64,000 nucleotides of DNA from UMGS1590 sp036303105 (GTDB lineage Bacteria; Bacillota; Peptococcia; Peptococcales; Peptococcaceae), in contig JAXJBF010000132.1 in NCBI GenBank assembly GCA_036303105.1, positions 9,578 to 73,577 of the forward strand, read 5' to 3'. Below the pieces are notes generated by a model. That model made no database searches. It was not told where the DNA came from and was given only the letters and a program-made list of their open reading frames with translations. The translations under genes were made by a program, and so were the position numbers. Positions 24,238 through 32,092 of this stretch are shown in pieces. Within the stretch, counting starts at the first letter, position 1, and each line of letters starts with the position of its first letter.

Positions 24238-25218
24238 TCACCAGTTTTCATGTACGGCGGTGCGGAGATAGCGATCATAGATGTTACGGACGGCTTGCAT
24301 TTGCTCGTCGGTCAGCGCTGGCAGTTCGGCGGCACGGATGTTGCTGAGGAGTTGATCGCGGCGGCTGGCGCCAGGAATGACAGCACTGACGGCATCGTGC
24401 ATGAGAATCCAGCGCAAGGCATAGGGGCTGAGGTCGTTGGTGTGAAAAACTTTTTTTAGTGCGTCAACAGCTTGCAGACCGAGGTTATAGTCAACGCCGG
24501 AGAAGGTTTCACCTTTGTCAAAAGCTTCACCGTTGCGGTTATAGCTGCGATGGTCATTGACGCCAAAAGTGGTATCTTTGGTGTAGCGCCCAGTGAGAAG
24601 ACCACTGGCCAATGGCACGCGGGCAATGATGCCGATATTTTTGGCGATGGCGGCAGGGAATAGGTCCTCGGTTGGTTTTAGCCGGAACATATTGAACACC
24701 ACCTCAATGGCGCTGATCGGATAATTCATGGCTTGAAGCCCTTCGGATACTTTTTCGATGCTGACACCATAATGAGCGATTTTCCCTTTCTGCACCAGCT
24801 TGTCCAATCCGGTGAAGAGGGCATCGTTGTAATAGACTGGGGTTGGTGGGCAGTGGAGCAGGACAAGATCCAGCTGTTCCATGCCGAGACGATGCAGGCT
24901 CTGATCGATAAAAGCTTCCATGTTTTCGGGGGTATAGCCTTCGGCCGTGTGGGGGTCAAGGCCGCGGCCGCATTTGGTGATGATGAAGAAATGATCGCTG
25001 TGCGTTTGCAAAAATTTACCTATGGCGCGTTCGCTGTTGCCATTATTGTAGATATCGGCGGTGTCAATGAGTGTGATGCCGCTGTCTTTGGCAGCTTCGA
25101 GAATATTCATGGCTTCTTGTTCGTTGAAAGGATCGCCCCATTTTGTTCCAAGTTGCCAGGTTCCAAGGCCAATTTCACTAACCATACGGCCGGTGTTTCC
25201 TAGTTGTCTTTGATTCAT
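24238..25218 (-). CDS. Aldo/keto reductase (YajO/general stress protein 69 type)
   Basis: A 326-residue (beta/alpha)8 NADPH-dependent oxidoreductase. The catalytic tetrad can be read: Asp in LIDTADIYNNGNSE with its Tyr, Lys in FFIITKCGRG, and His in LDLVLLHCPP. RVPLASGLLTGRY and VIPGASRRDQLLSNI form the cofactor site. Length and motifs fit the AKR11/AKR12-like group, which reduces aldehydes and quinones. It is divergent from an HxlR regulator with 165 bp between starts, the typical arrangement for an electrophile-inducible reductase. AAGGAG lies ahead of the ATG on the minus strand. Confidence 0.92.
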   Translation of the reverse strand: MNQRQLGNTGRMVSEIGLGTWQLGTKWGDPFNEQEAMNILEAAKDSGITLIDTADIYNNGNSERAIGKFLQTHSDHFFIITKCGRGLDPHTAEGYTPENMEAFIDQSLHRLGMEQLDLVLLHCPPTPVYYNDALFTGLDKLVQKGKIAHYGVSIEKVSEGLQAMNYPISAIEVVFNMFRLKPTEDLFPAAIAKNIGIIARVPLASGLLTGRYTKDTTFGVNDHRSYNRNGEAFDKGETFSGVDYNLGLQAVDALKKVFHTNDLSPYALRWILMHDAVSAVIPGASRRDQLLSNIRAAELPALTDEQMQAVRNIYDRYLRTAVHENW

Positions 25219-25383
25219 AGTAGAATGCTCCTTATCGTTATTGATGAAGCGTGTGGCATCGGTATTTGCTGTTGCATTCTCGCCAAAACGCGCTATACTT
25301 GGATTGTATATCGGTTTGTTTTCTGCGGCAAGTACGCAGATTTTTTTTAGATAGTGAACTTTTTTTCACCATTGGAGGTTCTC

Positions 25384-25734
25384 ATGGAAAAGATCAAAGT
25401 AACGTGCGAGATGGAAGTGACTTTGAAAATGATTGGTGGCAAGTGCAAGCCGCTGATTTTGGAAAGTTTGATCAGCAATGGTACACAGCGTTTTGGGGAA
25501 CTTTTGCGCAGACTTTCACATATTTCTCAGCGCACATTGACCAATCAGCTGCGCGAACTGGAAAACGATGGCTTGATTCAGCGTACAGTGTATGCCGAAG
25601 TGCCGCCTCGTGTGGAGTATTCGATCACTGATAAAGGGCGATCTTTGGAAGATCTTTTGGAACTTATGTGTGCATGGGGAGAAAAGAACATGGACGATCG
25701 CTTCGAACTGACCAATCCGCAGTGCAGCGAGTAA
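25384..25734 (+). CDS. HxlR-family winged-helix regulator
   Basis: A 116-residue HxlR domain protein. CEMEVTLKMIGGKCKPLILE contains the conserved Gly-Gly-Lys-x-K and the family cysteine at residue 6-8; the recognition region is ISQRTLTNQLRELENDGLI, followed by the wing VPPRVEYSITDKGRSLE. Members such as YodB and HypR sense quinones or disulfide stress through a conserved N-terminal cysteine, here Cys in VTCEMEVT. The start 10 codons inside the longest frame has GGAGG 5 nt upstream. It is divergent from the aldo/keto reductase it probably controls. Confidence 0.92.
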   Translation: MEKIKVTCEMEVTLKMIGGKCKPLILESLISNGTQRFGELLRRLSHISQRTLTNQLRELENDGLIQRTVYAEVPPRVEYSITDKGRSLEDLLELMCAWGEKNMDDRFELTNPQCSE

Positions 25735-25833
25735 GCGATGGTTGACTTTTCGGCGGGATTCGATTAGAATGCCGTTAAGATGATTTGCATAGGAAGCTTA
25801 ATAATGAACAAGAAATTGTAAGGAGGAGATTCC

Positions 25834-26679
25834 ATGACACGAGCAATTGAGGAACGTGTGCAGGGTCAGCAGACGTTTGACGGCGCCGGGGTTGATCTGG
25901 TGCGTGTGCTGGGTCATCCAACAGCGGAGGCGTTTGATCCGTTTTTGATGCTGGATTCCTTTGACAGCACCGACCCGGAATCCTACAAGGCAGGGTTTCC
26001 AAAGCATCCGCACCGCGGTATTGAAACGATCAGCTATCTGGTGCAGGGACAGATGATGCACCGCGACAGCCTTGGACACGAAGACACCATCGGCGACGGC
26101 GAGGTGCAGTGGATGACGGCAGGTTCCGGCATTCAGCATGAAGAAAAACTGCCGGCATCGGAGCGTCTGTTGGGGGTGCAGCTGTGGCTGAACCTGCCTG
26201 CCAAAGATAAGATGGTGCTGCCAGCGTATCACCACATCAAGCGCGAAGACATTCCGGAAGTGGCCATTGATGGCGGCAAGGTGCGTGTGCTTGCAGGGTC
26301 GTTCAATGGGGTGCAGGGGTTCCAGGGCAGCTACTTACCGTTCGATTATTACGATGTGCAGCTGGAAGCGGGAAAGGCTGCGACCATTGCCACCGATCCG
26401 GCGCGCAGAACCATGGTGTTTACGCTGCTGGGCGATGCCGTTGTCGAAGGCGAAGCCATCGCTGAAAAGACTGCTGTCAAACTTGCCAGCGGCGATAGCC
26501 TGCAGCTCGCAGCAGCCGATGCGCCTGTGCACATTCTCGTCATGAGCGCACCTGCGCTGAATGAACCCATTGCCTGGCACGGGCCGATCGTCATGAACAG
26601 TCTCGCCGACATCGCTAAAGCCACCGCTGAACTGCACAATGGGAATTTTTTGAAACACGAGATTCAGTACGAAGAATAA
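25834..26679 (+). CDS. Pirin family protein (bicupin)
   Basis: A 281-residue pirin. The N-terminal cupin carries the four metal ligands: two His in PKHPHRGIETISYLV, His in MMHRDSLG region and Glu in GIQHEEKLP. FDPFLMLDSF is another family hallmark. Bacterial pirins have been reported with quercetinase activity or as binding partners of metabolic enzymes; the function here is unknown. The C-terminal cupin (about 150-275) is, as usual, without metal ligands. AAGGAGGAG precedes the ATG. It is a single gene with an imperfect hairpin downstream. Confidence 0.93.
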   Translation: MTRAIEERVQGQQTFDGAGVDLVRVLGHPTAEAFDPFLMLDSFDSTDPESYKAGFPKHPHRGIETISYLVQGQMMHRDSLGHEDTIGDGEVQWMTAGSGIQHEEKLPASERLLGVQLWLNLPAKDKMVLPAYHHIKREDIPEVAIDGGKVRVLAGSFNGVQGFQGSYLPFDYYDVQLEAGKAATIATDPARRTMVFTLLGDAVVEGEAIAEKTAVKLASGDSLQLAAADAPVHILVMSAPALNEPIAWHGPIVMNSLADIAKATAELHNGNFLKHEIQYEE

Positions 26680-26681
26680 AA

Positions 26682-26730
26682 AAGGGGAGCCGCTGCACGA
26701 ACAACAGATTCGTGTGGCGACTCCCTTTGC
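26682..26730. terminator. Bidirectional imperfect hairpin
   Basis: GGGGAG-CCGC-TGCACGAA pairs with TTCGTG-TGGCG-ACTCCC between the pirin and the convergent XRE gene. Confidence 0.7.
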
Positions 26731-26934
26731 TTATTCGTCGTCGGTGATGGTGAAGATGTCTTCGATGGTGACGCCAAAGACTTTGGCGATGTTCCAGGCA
26801 AGGACGAGGGATGGGTTGTAGCGGCCTTTTTCGAGGTTGCCGATGGTTTCGCGGCGCACGCCGACGCGCTGGGCGAGTTCGGCTTGGTTCATGTTATGTT
26901 TCGCGCGGTATTCTTTGATGCGGTTGTGGATCAT
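26731..26934 (-). CDS. Small XRE-family regulator
   Basis: A 67-residue single-domain HTH protein: IKEYRAKHNMNQAELAQRVG, then RRETIGNLEKGRYNPSLVLA and a short IEDIFTITDDE tail. This compact type is commonly encoded with one or more small membrane proteins, as here, where it overlaps the DUF3796-like gene upstream by ATGA. It probably autoregulates the three-gene operon through the palindrome at 27701-27720. No toxin motif is seen in the partners. Confidence 0.92.
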   Translation of the reverse strand: MIHNRIKEYRAKHNMNQAELAQRVGVRRETIGNLEKGRYNPSLVLAWNIAKVFGVTIEDIFTITDDE

Positions 26935-27290
26935 TCGTCAGACAATCCTTTCAGTTCGCGCCATTCGCGGATGGTGAGCACGCCGGTGAAGAGCACATAG
27001 GCAGTGAGAAAGCCGCTTTTCAGTGCCAGCGCAGTGATATCGGCAGACGGGCCGCTGCGGAGCGTGGCGAGAAGGATGACGAGTGTGACGACGATCATTT
27101 CGGCGAAAAAGGCCCAGAGGGCGGCGCTTTTGACGTGAGCGAGGAAACATTCGTCAGGTGTGACGCCGAAATACGGAACAAACACGAGAAAGATGAGAAA
27201 TGCCAGGTAGGCGCGGTCGCCGTTGCTTAAAAAGAGCAGTGCTGGCAGTGCCATGAGGGAAAGCAGGCCGACAGGATTGATCTTTTTCAC
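26931..27290 (-). CDS. DUF3796-like small membrane protein
   Basis: A 119-residue integral membrane protein with about four helices (residues about 8-24, 28-42, 60-80, 92-110). The central PYFGVTPDECFLAHVKSAALW matches the DUF3796 signature also seen in the next gene. The start is the GTG at 27290, 8 nt behind GGAGGT, and not the TTG five codons earlier, which overlaps that site. It is co-transcribed with its paralogue and with the XRE gene. No function is known for the family. Confidence 0.75.
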   Translation of the reverse strand: MKKINPVGLLSLMALPALLFLSNGDRAYLAFLIFLVFVPYFGVTPDECFLAHVKSAALWAFFAEMIVVTLVILLATLRSGPSADITALALKSGFLTAYVLFTGVLTIREWRELKGLSDE

Positions 27291-27305
27291 GATGAACACC
27301 TCCAA

Positions 27306-27659
27306 TTATTCCAAAGCGCCTTTTTGTTCGCGCCACTCGCAGATGGTGAGGGCGATGCTGAAAACGATCACTGAAGTGGCAAAGCTGAGGGCGAAGGCCA
27401 TTGGTGCTGCCTGTGCTGTGCCAAAGAGCAGGCTGCAGGCAAAGATATAGATAACGAGGGACAGCATGCCGGTAAAGAAGGAAAGTGTAGCCGTTTTGCG
27501 CACGTTTTCCAGGAAAAATTCGTCTGGGATGACGCGAAAATAACGCAGGTAGTAGAGAAAGCCGAGAAATCCGAACCAGCCTTTGTTGTCGCTCACAAAG
27601 CCGAGGACAGCGACCAGCGCCAGCAGCGACAAAAGACCGAGCATGTTGAAGCGTTTCAT
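27306..27659 (-). CDS. DUF3796-like small membrane protein (paralogue)
   Basis: A 117-residue membrane protein, paralogue of the following gene. It has the same four-helix plan and the same central motif (YYLRYFRVIPDEFFLENVRK) and C-terminal ICEWREQKG, like TIREWRELKG in the partner. It is the first gene of the operon (DUF3796-DUF3796-XRE). The ATG lies 8 nt behind AGGAGGTG; upstream are three copies of an ATGTGGTA half-site. The function is unknown; two divergent copies in tandem may form a heteromer. Confidence 0.75.
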   Translation of the reverse strand: MKRFNMLGLLSLLALVAVLGFVSDNKGWFGFLGFLYYLRYFRVIPDEFFLENVRKTATLSFFTGMLSLVIYIFACSLLFGTAQAAPMAFALSFATSVIVFSIALTICEWREQKGALE

Positions 27660-27679
27660 GATGGAGCACCTCCTGAAAA

Positions 27680-27720
27680 ATGTGGTATATTTCACTCTTT
27701 ATGTGGTAAATATACCACAT
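27680..27720 (-). promoter_or_regulatory. ATGTGGTA operator of the XRE/DUF3796 operon
   Basis: ATGTGGTA-AATA-TACCACAT is a perfect-armed palindrome at 27701-27720. A third half-site, ATGTGGTATATTT, is at 27680-27692. This lies directly before the first gene and most likely binds the small XRE protein. Confidence 0.65.
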
Positions 27721-27779
27721 GCGCTGCAAGCATGTCAAGAACAGTACGCAGACGAAAAGGTGCAGGGCGACAGGGGCTA

Positions 27780-27788
27780 TGGTATAAT
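27780..27788 (+). promoter_or_regulatory. Extended -10 promoter of the dehydrogenase-nucleotidyltransferase operon
   Basis: TGGTATAAT is an extended -10 element 36 nt ahead of the GTG start; the -35 is poor, as is common with a TGn extension. Confidence 0.55.
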
Positions 27789-27823
27789 GGAAAAAGAACA
27801 ACCCATATGAAGAGGTGAAAAAT

Positions 27824-28975
27824 GTGGAACAAGTGATTTTTGAGCGCAGCGGCGGAACGTTGGTGTTTGCCGATGGGCGTGCGTCGGCGGAGCTGGCCAT
27901 GGCTGGCGATGTGCCGCTGCTTTTGGCGCGGTTGGGTGTGATGAAGCCTTTGGTTGTGAGCGGCGGCGGGCTGGCACGTTCCGGCATTGCTGAAGAGATG
28001 GCGCATCGTGGCATGCCGCTGGTGCATTTTGATGGCTTCACGCCGAACCCAACGGCGGAGCAGGTGGCAGCTGGTTTGGCGATGTATCGTGCCAATGACT
28101 GCGATGGGCTGTTGAGCATTGGCGGTGGCAGCGCCATGGATGTAGCAAAGGCGATCAAGGCGTTGGGCGGAAGCGACGATGCGGCGCCGCTATTGGAACG
28201 CTTGACGCAGCCTGAACCGATGATGGTGCCGCATGTAGCATTGCCAACCACGGCTGGCACAGGCAGCGAAGCGACGCACTTTGCAACGATCTATATTGGT
28301 GGTAAGAAATATTCGGTTGCCCATGAGGCGCTGCTGCCAGAGGCGGTCGTTCTTGATCCGTCGCAACTGGCGACGCTGCCGCAGGCAGAGCGGGCAAGCA
28401 CCATGCTGGATGCACTTTGCCACAGCATTGAGTCGTATTGGTCGGTACGGTCCAGCGAAGAAAGCCGTGCGTTTGCGGCGCAGGCTATTGGCCTGTTGAC
28501 GGCCAATGCTGCCAGTTATCTGGCTGGCGATGAAGCGGCGTCTGGTGCTGTATTGGTGGCATCGAATTTTGCTGGGCGTGCCATCAATCTCACTACGACC
28601 ACAGCAGCCCATGCCATGTGCTATCAACTGACAGCGTTCTATGGCCTGCGCCATGGTCATGCGGCGGCGGTTTGCCTGCCGGCAGCATGGGAACGGTTGC
28701 TGCAAGCGGCAGAAAGTGATGCTGCGTTGGCGGAACGGCTGCGTGGATTGGCACAGCTGCTTAGTGGACAGTCAGACCCGCAAGCTGGGCTGGATGCTTT
28801 TCTGGCACTGCGCAAGCAGGCCGATCTTGCCAACGATTGGCTGCCAGAAGACGGTGGCGATCTTGGGCTCTTGGCTGGCTCCGTGAATGTGCAGCGCCTG
28901 AGCAATTTCCCAGTGACGCTGACAGAAGAGGACCTTGTCGAGATGTATCGCCGCGCATTTGAGGGCGTGCGATGA
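27824..28975 (+). CDS. Iron-type alcohol dehydrogenase, phosphonoacetaldehyde-reductase-like
   Basis: A 383-residue group III dehydrogenase. Residues about 90-105 (LLSIGGGSAMDVAKAIKAL) bind NAD(P)H. LPTTAGTGSEATHFATIYIG and YSVAHEALLPEAVVLDP are the patterns I associate with phosphonoacetaldehyde reductase (PhpC-type, making 2-hydroxyethylphosphonate). Metal ligands are Asp and His in MLDALCHSIESYWSV plus His residues in GRAINLTTTTAAHAM and RHGHAAAV. GTG start 8 nt behind AGAGG; a second GTG three codons earlier overlaps that site. It overlaps the cytidylyltransferase by ATGA. No PEP mutase or phosphonopyruvate decarboxylase is in the window, so the phosphonate role is an inference. Confidence 0.8.
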   Translation: MEQVIFERSGGTLVFADGRASAELAMAGDVPLLLARLGVMKPLVVSGGGLARSGIAEEMAHRGMPLVHFDGFTPNPTAEQVAAGLAMYRANDCDGLLSIGGGSAMDVAKAIKALGGSDDAAPLLERLTQPEPMMVPHVALPTTAGTGSEATHFATIYIGGKKYSVAHEALLPEAVVLDPSQLATLPQAERASTMLDALCHSIESYWSVRSSEESRAFAAQAIGLLTANAASYLAGDEAASGAVLVASNFAGRAINLTTTTAAHAMCYQLTAFYGLRHGHAAAVCLPAAWERLLQAAESDAALAERLRGLAQLLSGQSDPQAGLDAFLALRKQADLANDWLPEDGGDLGLLAGSVNVQRLSNFPVTLTEEDLVEMYRRAFEGVR

Positions 28976-29688
28976 AGGCCTTTATTTTTAATGCTGGCCG
29001 CGGGTCGCGCCTGGGCGCGCTGACTGCTGAGCGGCCGAAGGCGCTGGTGTCGTTGGCAACTGGTGAAACGCTGCTGGCACGGCAGCTGCGGCTGCTGCAT
29101 CAAGCTGGTGTGGCTGAGATTGTGATCAGCACAGGTTATCGCGGCGCACAGATTCGCGAAGCGGTGCAGCCGTTTGCCGCACAAGGCATGTACTTCACCT
29201 TTGTTGATAATCCCGATTATGCGCGGACCAATGCCATTGTTTCGCTGGATCGTGCGGCAGCATGCCTGCGTGGCAATGATGCGCTGATGCTGCACGGCGA
29301 TTTGGTGTTTGACGCGTCCTGGCTTGAAAAGGTGATGCGGGCACCGGTGCATGATGTGGCGGCGGTCGATGAAACAACACCGCTCAATGCCAAGGACTTT
29401 AAGGCGCAGGTGAGCAATGGGCGCATTGCAGCCATTGGTGTGGATTTGTTTGGCGAGGATTGTGTCAACTTCATGCCATTTTACAAGCTCAGCGCCCGTG
29501 CTCTTGGACTTTGGCTGGATGCTGTGCACGACCGCTGTGCGCATGGCGACACAGCAATCTATGCAGAAACTGCTGCGGCACCAGTGCTGGAAGAAATGAA
29601 CTTATTTGCGTTGTCCTATGCAGGGCATCTGCTGGCAGAGATAGATACGCCAGCTGACTTGGAGGCTGCGAATGCACGCCTTTGTTAA
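28972..29688 (+). CDS. LicC-like (phosphocholine/phosphonate) cytidylyltransferase
   Basis: A 238-residue nucleotidyltransferase. The N-terminus FIFNAGRGSRLGALTAERPKAL is the GXG-x-R-x-RPK pyrophosphorylase loop (stated over residues 4-25), followed by LLHQAGVAEIVISTGYRG, DNPDYARTNAIVSL with the LicC-type TN pair, and LHGDLVFD carrying the metal-binding Asp. Such enzymes activate phosphocholine, phosphoethanolamine or phosphonates with CTP. Coupling by ATGA overlap to a phosphonoacetaldehyde-reductase-like enzyme suggests activation of hydroxyethyl- or aminoethylphosphonate for attachment to a cell-surface glycan or lipid. The true substrate is not shown by the sequence. Confidence 0.82.
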   Translation: MKAFIFNAGRGSRLGALTAERPKALVSLATGETLLARQLRLLHQAGVAEIVISTGYRGAQIREAVQPFAAQGMYFTFVDNPDYARTNAIVSLDRAAACLRGNDALMLHGDLVFDASWLEKVMRAPVHDVAAVDETTPLNAKDFKAQVSNGRIAAIGVDLFGEDCVNFMPFYKLSARALGLWLDAVHDRCAHGDTAIYAETAAAPVLEEMNLFALSYAGHLLAEIDTPADLEAANARLC

Positions 29689-29725
29689 GAGAAACAACAA
29701 CTGACTTTTGAAAGGATGAACCATT

Positions 29726-29947
29726 ATGGCAAAAAGAGATTTTGAAAAACGTCAATACGTCTGCCCAAAATGTGGCTGCACCCGATACGAAAGCGACCGT
29801 TTCCAAGCCACTGGCGGTGGTTTTGCAAAAGTATTCGAAGTTCAGAACAAACGCTTTGTCACCATTAGCTGCGAAGAATGCGGCTATACGGAGTTGTACA
29901 AGTCTGACACCTCTCTTGGCATGAATATTCTCGATCTTTTGGTATAA
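29726..29947 (+). CDS. Zinc-ribbon nucleic-acid-binding-type protein
   Basis: A 73-residue protein with one zinc ribbon made of CPKCGC (about 13-18) and CEECGY (about 49-54). It matches the short 'predicted nucleic-acid-binding Zn-ribbon' family (COG3478-like) found across Bacillota. The C-terminal hydrophobic NILDLLV tail is common in that family. AAAGGATG precedes the ATG. It is followed 15 nt later by a Nif11-like small protein; the two may be co-transcribed. The role is unknown. Confidence 0.82.
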   Translation: MAKRDFEKRQYVCPKCGCTRYESDRFQATGGGFAKVFEVQNKRFVTISCEECGYTELYKSDTSLGMNILDLLV

Positions 29948-29962
29948 CTGAAAGGAGGGCTG

Positions 29963-30268
29963 ATGATGGATCTTCAAGATGTGATTGTTAATCTGCGTGC
30001 CCTGGCCAAACAGGACCCTGCAGTACGCGACCGTTTGCTGGCCACACGTGACGCTGATAATGCAGAAGAGGTTTTCTGCCAGGTCGCCACAGAACTGGGG
30101 CAGACGATCAGCATCACCGAACTGGCTTTTGCCGGCGAAGCCGACTATGCAGCCATGCGCCGTGCCACCAATGGCGGCGGCGAAAATTCTCCGGTGTTGC
30201 GCGGCGAAGACGACTACTACGATCTTTTCATGTGCGAACTTGAAGCCATGAAGAATGCGGACAAGTGA
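29963..30268 (+). CDS. Nif11-like small protein
   Basis: A 101-residue acidic protein. Residues 4-60 resemble the Nif11 helical domain (FLxxLxxDPxLRxxLxxxxDxxEVxxxAxELG): here VNLRALAKQDPAVRDRL and EEVFCQVATELGQTISITEL. Nif11 domains occur as leaders of ribosomally made modified peptides, often ending in Gly-Gly. Here TNGGGENSPVLRGEDDYYDL follows, but no lanthipeptide, radical-SAM-RiPP or peptidase-transporter gene adjoins. The core would have a single cysteine, so a classical thioether peptide is unlikely. AAGGAGGG precedes two adjacent ATG codons. It may instead be a free-standing protein family. Confidence 0.6.
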   Translation: MMDLQDVIVNLRALAKQDPAVRDRLLATRDADNAEEVFCQVATELGQTISITELAFAGEADYAAMRRATNGGGENSPVLRGEDDYYDLFMCELEAMKNADK

Positions 30269-30311
30269 AGGCTGCGATAGATAAAAAAATGATTTTTCAG
30301 TGATTTTTTTA

Positions 30312-30339
30312 TTTCAAACCACAGAAAGTATGTTATACT
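30312..30339 (+). promoter_or_regulatory. Thioredoxin promoter
   Basis: Extended -10 TGTTATACT at 30331-30339 with TTTCAA 16 nt upstream, about 35 nt before the trxA start. Confidence 0.6.
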
Positions 30340-30373
30340 ATAAGCAACGTATCCTGAAGGAGGAAATAAACAA

Positions 30374-30682
30374 ATGGCAGTAATTACCATTACCAAAGAA
30401 AACTTTGAAGAGGAAGTTATCAAAAGCGACAAGCCTGTACTCCTCGATTTCTGGGCAGCATGGTGCGGACCTTGCCGCATGGTAGGCCCTATCGTGGAAC
30501 AGATCTCTAACGAACGTGAAGACATTAAGGTTGGTAAGATCAATGTTGACGAACAGACCGAATTGGCTACCGCGTTTCATGTTATGAGTATCCCTACCCT
30601 CGTTGCTGTCAAAGACGGGAAGATTGTCAACCAGTCCGTTGGCGTTCAGCCAAAGGCCGACATTCTTGCCTTGCTTGACTAA
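30374..30682 (+). CDS. trxA: Thioredoxin
   Basis: A 102-residue single-domain thioredoxin. It has the redox centre WCGPC at about residues 28-32 within LDFWAAWCGPCRMVGPI, the cis-proline loop SIPTLVAVKDG and the C-terminal GVQPKADILALL helix. It reduces protein disulfides in the cytoplasm and is recycled by thioredoxin reductase, which is not in this window. GAAGGAGG lies 8 nt ahead of the ATG. It has its own extended -10 promoter and a G-U rich terminator, so it is monocistronic. Confidence 0.97.
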   Translation: MAVITITKENFEEEVIKSDKPVLLDFWAAWCGPCRMVGPIVEQISNEREDIKVGKINVDEQTELATAFHVMSIPTLVAVKDGKIVNQSVGVQPKADILALLD

Positions 30683-30696
30683 GTTTTGCAGATGAA

Positions 30697-30736
30697 GCGC
30701 TGGCTTTCTGCTCTGGCAGGAAGCTGGCGTTTTTTT
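30697..30736 (+). terminator. Hairpin terminator after trxA
   Basis: GCGCTGGCTTTCTGC pairs with GCAGGAAGCTGGCGT through several G-U pairs, then T7. Confidence 0.75.
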
Positions 30737-30892
30737 GTGCGTCTGCTATTGCTGTGGATTTTACTTTCAATAAAGATGACTGATAAAAATTAGAGCAAAA
30801 AGTCTTTTCATTCCCCCATAAATCAGTATAATAAGAATCGAAAGAACGATTTAGCTGCTAAACAGGCAGCCGTTCTCAGAGAGGTGTTACCG

Positions 30893-31333
30893 ATGGAACG
30901 AAAAGATATTTATATCACCGCTTATCGCCTCATCAATAAGTACAACGCCAAGACCAAACAGCCCAAAACCTTTGGCACTGCAGAGACTGTCTGTGGTTCT
31001 GAAGCGCAGGTATTGGACGTTGTGGCCCACGAACAGCCGGTTACGCCGTCACAGATTGCGACGCTGTTAGGCATCACCAAAGGGGCCGTGTCGCAGACCT
31101 TGGCCAAGCTCGAAAAAAAGGCGCTTATTGTGCGCAGCCCATCGAGTGATGGCAATGGTATGGTGACCATTCAGCTGTCAAAAGCGGGAAAAGAGATTTT
31201 AATAAATTATTATGCGTATCGAGACTGTCGGCTTCGCAAAGTGATCGCTGCCGCTCAGGCCTTGCCACCGGAAAGTGCAGCAGCGGTGCTGCAAATGCTG
31301 GAAGCATTTGAAGAAGCTCTCGATCAATATTAA
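30893..31333 (+). CDS. MarR-family regulator of the sms operon
   Basis: A 146-residue winged-helix MarR protein. The HTH reads PVTPSQIATLLGITKGAVSQ followed by TLAKLEKKALIVRSPSSDG and the wing MVTIQLSKAG. Cysteines at residue about 35 and 108 could sense redox state or a cluster but do not form a clear metal motif. ATG 6 nt behind GAGGTG; a longer frame starts three codons earlier. It lies 31 nt before smsC without a terminator, so it is the first gene of a marR-smsC-smsB operon, comparable in position to SufR or IscR in other systems. Confidence 0.88.
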   Translation: MERKDIYITAYRLINKYNAKTKQPKTFGTAETVCGSEAQVLDVVAHEQPVTPSQIATLLGITKGAVSQTLAKLEKKALIVRSPSSDGNGMVTIQLSKAGKEILINYYAYRDCRLRKVIAAAQALPPESAAAVLQMLEAFEEALDQY

Positions 31334-31364
31334 TGGTTATTTATGGTTAAATGGAGGAGTTACC

Positions 31365-32078
31365 ATGTTAAAATTAGAACATATTTCTTATGGCGTTGAG
31401 GAGCGCCCAAATATTCTTAATGATGTCAACTTGGAGATTGATGAACCATTTGTTGCCATCACCGGGCCTAACGGCAGCGGCAAAAGCACACTGATGAAGG
31501 TCATCTGCGGCATCATTCAGCCAACCAGCGGCCGCATCACCTTCAATGGTCAGGATATCACCGACTGGAGCATCACCGACCGTGCCAACCTTGGCATCAG
31601 TTATGCGTTCCAGAAACCAGTTGCTTTCAAAGGCCTCAAGGTTATTGACCTCTTGACCCTGGCTTCTGGCCGTGGCACCACCCTCAGCGAAGCCTGCGAC
31701 TACCTCAGCGAAGTTGGCCTCTGCGCACGTGATTACATCGACCGCGAACTCAACGACAGCCTCTCTGGCGGTGAAATGAAGCGTATCGAAATTGCCATGA
31801 TGCTCGCCCGCAGCACCGCGCTGTCTCTTTTCGATGAACCAGAAGCCGGCATCGACCTTTGGAGCTTCCAAAGCTTGATCCAGGTCTTTGAAAAGATGAA
31901 CGAAAAGACCAATGGTAAAATCCTCATCATCAGCCACCAGGAACGCATCCTCAACATTGCAGACCGCATCATCATGATGCAGGATGGCAAAGTGGTGCGC
32001 GATGGCAAGCCAGATGACGTCATGCCACACATCATTGGCAGCGGCTGCACAAAGATCATGGACAAATTAGCGAAATAA
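31365..32078 (+). CDS. smsC: SmsC/SufC-type ATPase of minimal Fe-S assembly
   Basis: A 237-residue ABC-type ATPase. Walker A is GPNGSGKST (from residue 34), followed by a Q-loop in SYAFQKPVAFKGL, the signature LSGGEMKR, and Walker B ALSLFDEPEAGID. SufC-like hallmarks include the unusual FDEPEAGID sequence and the absence of a transport partner; the next gene encodes a SufB/D-type protein. The two form the scaffold on which 4Fe-4S clusters are built in anaerobes (the SMS system). ATG behind GGAGGAGTTACC. No sufS, sufU or sufD is adjacent, consistent with the minimal two-component form. Confidence 0.9.
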   Translation: MLKLEHISYGVEERPNILNDVNLEIDEPFVAITGPNGSGKSTLMKVICGIIQPTSGRITFNGQDITDWSITDRANLGISYAFQKPVAFKGLKVIDLLTLASGRGTTLSEACDYLSEVGLCARDYIDRELNDSLSGGEMKRIEIAMMLARSTALSLFDEPEAGIDLWSFQSLIQVFEKMNEKTNGKILIISHQERILNIADRIIMMQDGKVVRDGKPDDVMPHIIGSGCTKIMDKLAK

Positions 32079-32092
32079 AGGAGGTTTCGACC

